Below, one piece after another: positions 14,734 through 15,375 of a DNA stretch of 15,375 nt. The position numbers and the translations under genes were made by a program. Under the pieces are notes generated by a model. It searched no databases and was not told the origin of the DNA. It saw only the letters and a program-made list of their open reading frames with translations. Numbering within the stretch: position 1 is the stretch's first letter; each line of letters starts with the position of its first letter. The stretch comes from Myxococcota bacterium. Its GTDB lineage: Bacteria; Myxococcota_C; UBA6777. The DNA is taken from NCBI GenBank assembly GCA_963169055.1, contig CAUJFU010000114.1:1-15375 (forward strand), read 5' to 3'.

Positions 14734-14739
14734 AGGAGG
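14734..14739 (+). promoter_or_regulatory. Ribosome binding site of the small lipoprotein gene
   Basis: AGGAGG, 5 nt before the ATG at 14745-14747. It argues for this start over the ATG at 14727, which lies upstream of the site. Confidence 0.75.
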
Positions 14740-14744
14740 GGTTG

Positions 14745-15221
14745 ATGAGAGTGATGGTCCGAGGTTTTTGGGTTAGGCTACGGCGCGGTGTGTGGTTGTG
14801 GTTTTTTCCGTGGTTATTTGTGACGGGTTGTCAAAACGGTGGGCTTGGGCAACCTTGCAAGCGCGATGCAGATTGTTTGTCGGGCTTAGTTTGTCAAAAA
14901 GGACATTGCGTATCAGAAATACTTCGTCGTTTTCAGAACGCAAAAGTCGCACTTATCGAAGGTGATGGTACATCATCTCCTATCGTTTTTTCTTCTGGGC
15001 AAGCAAAGCCGTCTTTCGCAAAGATGGCTTCGCGGCGGTTTCGCTCGCGGTGGACAATACATGGCGAATACCTTGATGTGCTGACGGGCGTTTCTCTTGT
15101 TTCAGAGCGTGATCCAAAGCATCATTACGGGCGTGAGCAAGGTTTTCAACTTCTTCAAGGAGGAAATGCAGTCAACGACCCACCCCTAAAGGGGCGGGCT
15201 TGTGAAAGCAAGCCCGGTTGA
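14745..15221 (+). pseudogene. Small Cys-motif lipoprotein, 3' end apparently replaced by an IS end
   Basis: Starting at 14745 the product begins MRVMVRGFWVRLRR, then a hydrophobic core and the lipobox Phe-Val-Thr-Gly-Cys29, so export and lipidation are likely. A short motif CKRDADCLSGLVCQKGHC (38-55) is the Cys-knot-like element common just after the anchor in lipoproteins of this bacterial group. A segment with RWTIHGEYLDVLTGVSLVSE (about 102-121) resembles the start of an IPT/TIG-like Ig fold, which binds partners rather than catalyses. The frame then runs into strong hairpins at 15179-15216 and stops at 15219-15221. The last 16-17 residues (from about Val-Asn-Asp) are therefore probably coded by the mobile element, and the native gene likely continued. 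If the hairpins are not an IS end, this is simply a complete 158-residue lipoprotein. Confidence 0.6.
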
Positions 15222-15375
15222 CCAGACGACAACAGAGGAAGTGGCGCAAGCCAAGTTGTTGTACACGATAGAGAGCATGTAGAGACCCTCGGATGCCGCC
15301 TCAGTTCGGGGCCCTCTCGTGGCACTGTAAACATCTGCTTGGGTGAGCGGAAGTCAACCACAATGCGAAGGCTCT
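15171..15375 (-). mobile_element. Probable right end of an IS200/IS605-type (tnpB-carrying) element, partial
   Basis: Read on the minus strand, the end is AAGCCCGCCCCTTTAGGGG followed by TGGGTCGTTGAC. This is very close to the conserved 3' end of many IS200/IS605-family elements bearing tnpB: a C-rich stem, a CTTTAG-like loop, a G-rich stem and a terminal GTTGAC. Two adjacent hairpins are visible on the + strand: CCCACCCC-TAAA-GGGGCGGG (15179-15198) and the perfect 8-bp stem CGGGCTTG-TGAAAG-CAAGCCCG (15195-15216). GTCAAC (15171-15176) and GTTGAC (15218-15223) bracket both. Such elements lack inverted ends and make no target duplication. An open frame on the minus strand ends ...QARPFRGG near the hairpin, as tnpB genes often do, but no zinc-finger or RuvC motif is in view, so coding is not claimed. 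Confidence 0.55.
15195..15216. repeat. Perfect 8-bp stem hairpin
   Basis: CGGGCTTG, loop TGAAAG, CAAGCCCG. It overlaps the G-rich arm of the neighbouring hairpin at 15179-15198, so the two structures compete, as in the structured ends of IS200/IS605 elements. Confidence 0.85.

Larger units (their letters stand above)
14318..14744. other. Divergent intergenic region between beta-propeller and small lipoprotein genes
   Basis: This 427-bp gap holds MITE-like copy D (14523-14689). The 205 bp left of it contain no supported gene, promoter or terminator; a short direct repeat CGCAGGACG occurs twice near 14362 and 14392. The final 55 bp lead into the ribosome site of the small lipoprotein gene. Confidence 0.55.

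Noticed and set aside
15155-15375. Leftward open frame as a tnpB C-terminus
   Set aside because: It ends like a tnpB tail, but no zinc-finger Cys pairs or RuvC motif are visible, so coding is not claimed.

Overview
The window looks like chromosomal DNA from a moderate-GC bacterium of the Myxococcota / Bradymonadota kind. The main pointers are a secreted peptidase ending in a MYXO-CTERM sorting tail (Gly-Cys-Ala-Cys-Ser, a hydrophobic stretch, then an Arg/Lys cluster), its MopE-like repeats of the EICDGKDNDCNGQIDE type, several lipoproteins, and Cys-rich modules (VWC, Kazal) typical of the secreted repertoire of these phyla. Base composition is clearly below that of classical Myxococcus, so a non-model relative is more likely. 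This placement is inference from protein style; no rRNA or tRNA is present.

Layout. Positions 1-6960 read leftward: a double-hotdog acyl-CoA thioesterase (6166-6960), a TPR protein (4237-5976), a Cys-rich lipoprotein metallopeptidase of the LAS/ARB_07466 type with a MYXO-CTERM tail (1894-4113), class II fumarase fumC (428-1819), and the start of an EP-rich repeat protein that runs off the left edge (1-269). A SecA-like ATPase with a C-terminal hydrophobic anchor in place of the usual zinc-binding tail reads rightward (7374-9785). It converges on a leftward pirin-family bicupin (9976-11013). A rightward lipoprotein built from five VWC-like and three Kazal modules (11378-12799) converges on a leftward exported beta-propeller protein (12929-14317). 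At the right edge a small lipoprotein gene (from 14745) appears to be interrupted at about 15171 by what looks like the right end of an IS200/IS605-type (tnpB-bearing) element.

The most striking non-genic feature is a family of four dispersed elements of about 167-169 bp, one in each of four intergenic gaps (5993-6161, 7015-7183, 9803-9971, 14523-14689). They share imperfect terminal inverted repeats (AGGACTTACGC...GCGTAACTCCT), an internal 17-nt hairpin with one compensatory base-pair change, and a second hairpin kept in three copies. One copy is flanked by a perfect 6-bp direct repeat. This is a MITE-like family. One copy lies where it creates a spurious 52-residue N-terminal extension of the TPR gene.

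How the genes work together: most are not an obvious pathway. The shared theme is the cell envelope: a secretion ATPase, a cell-wall-type peptidase, a protease-inhibitor-like lipoprotein, an exported beta-propeller and two further putative lipoproteins, beside housekeeping enzymes (fumarase, thioesterase, pirin). A link between the SecA-like protein and the secreted proteins is a hypothesis only.
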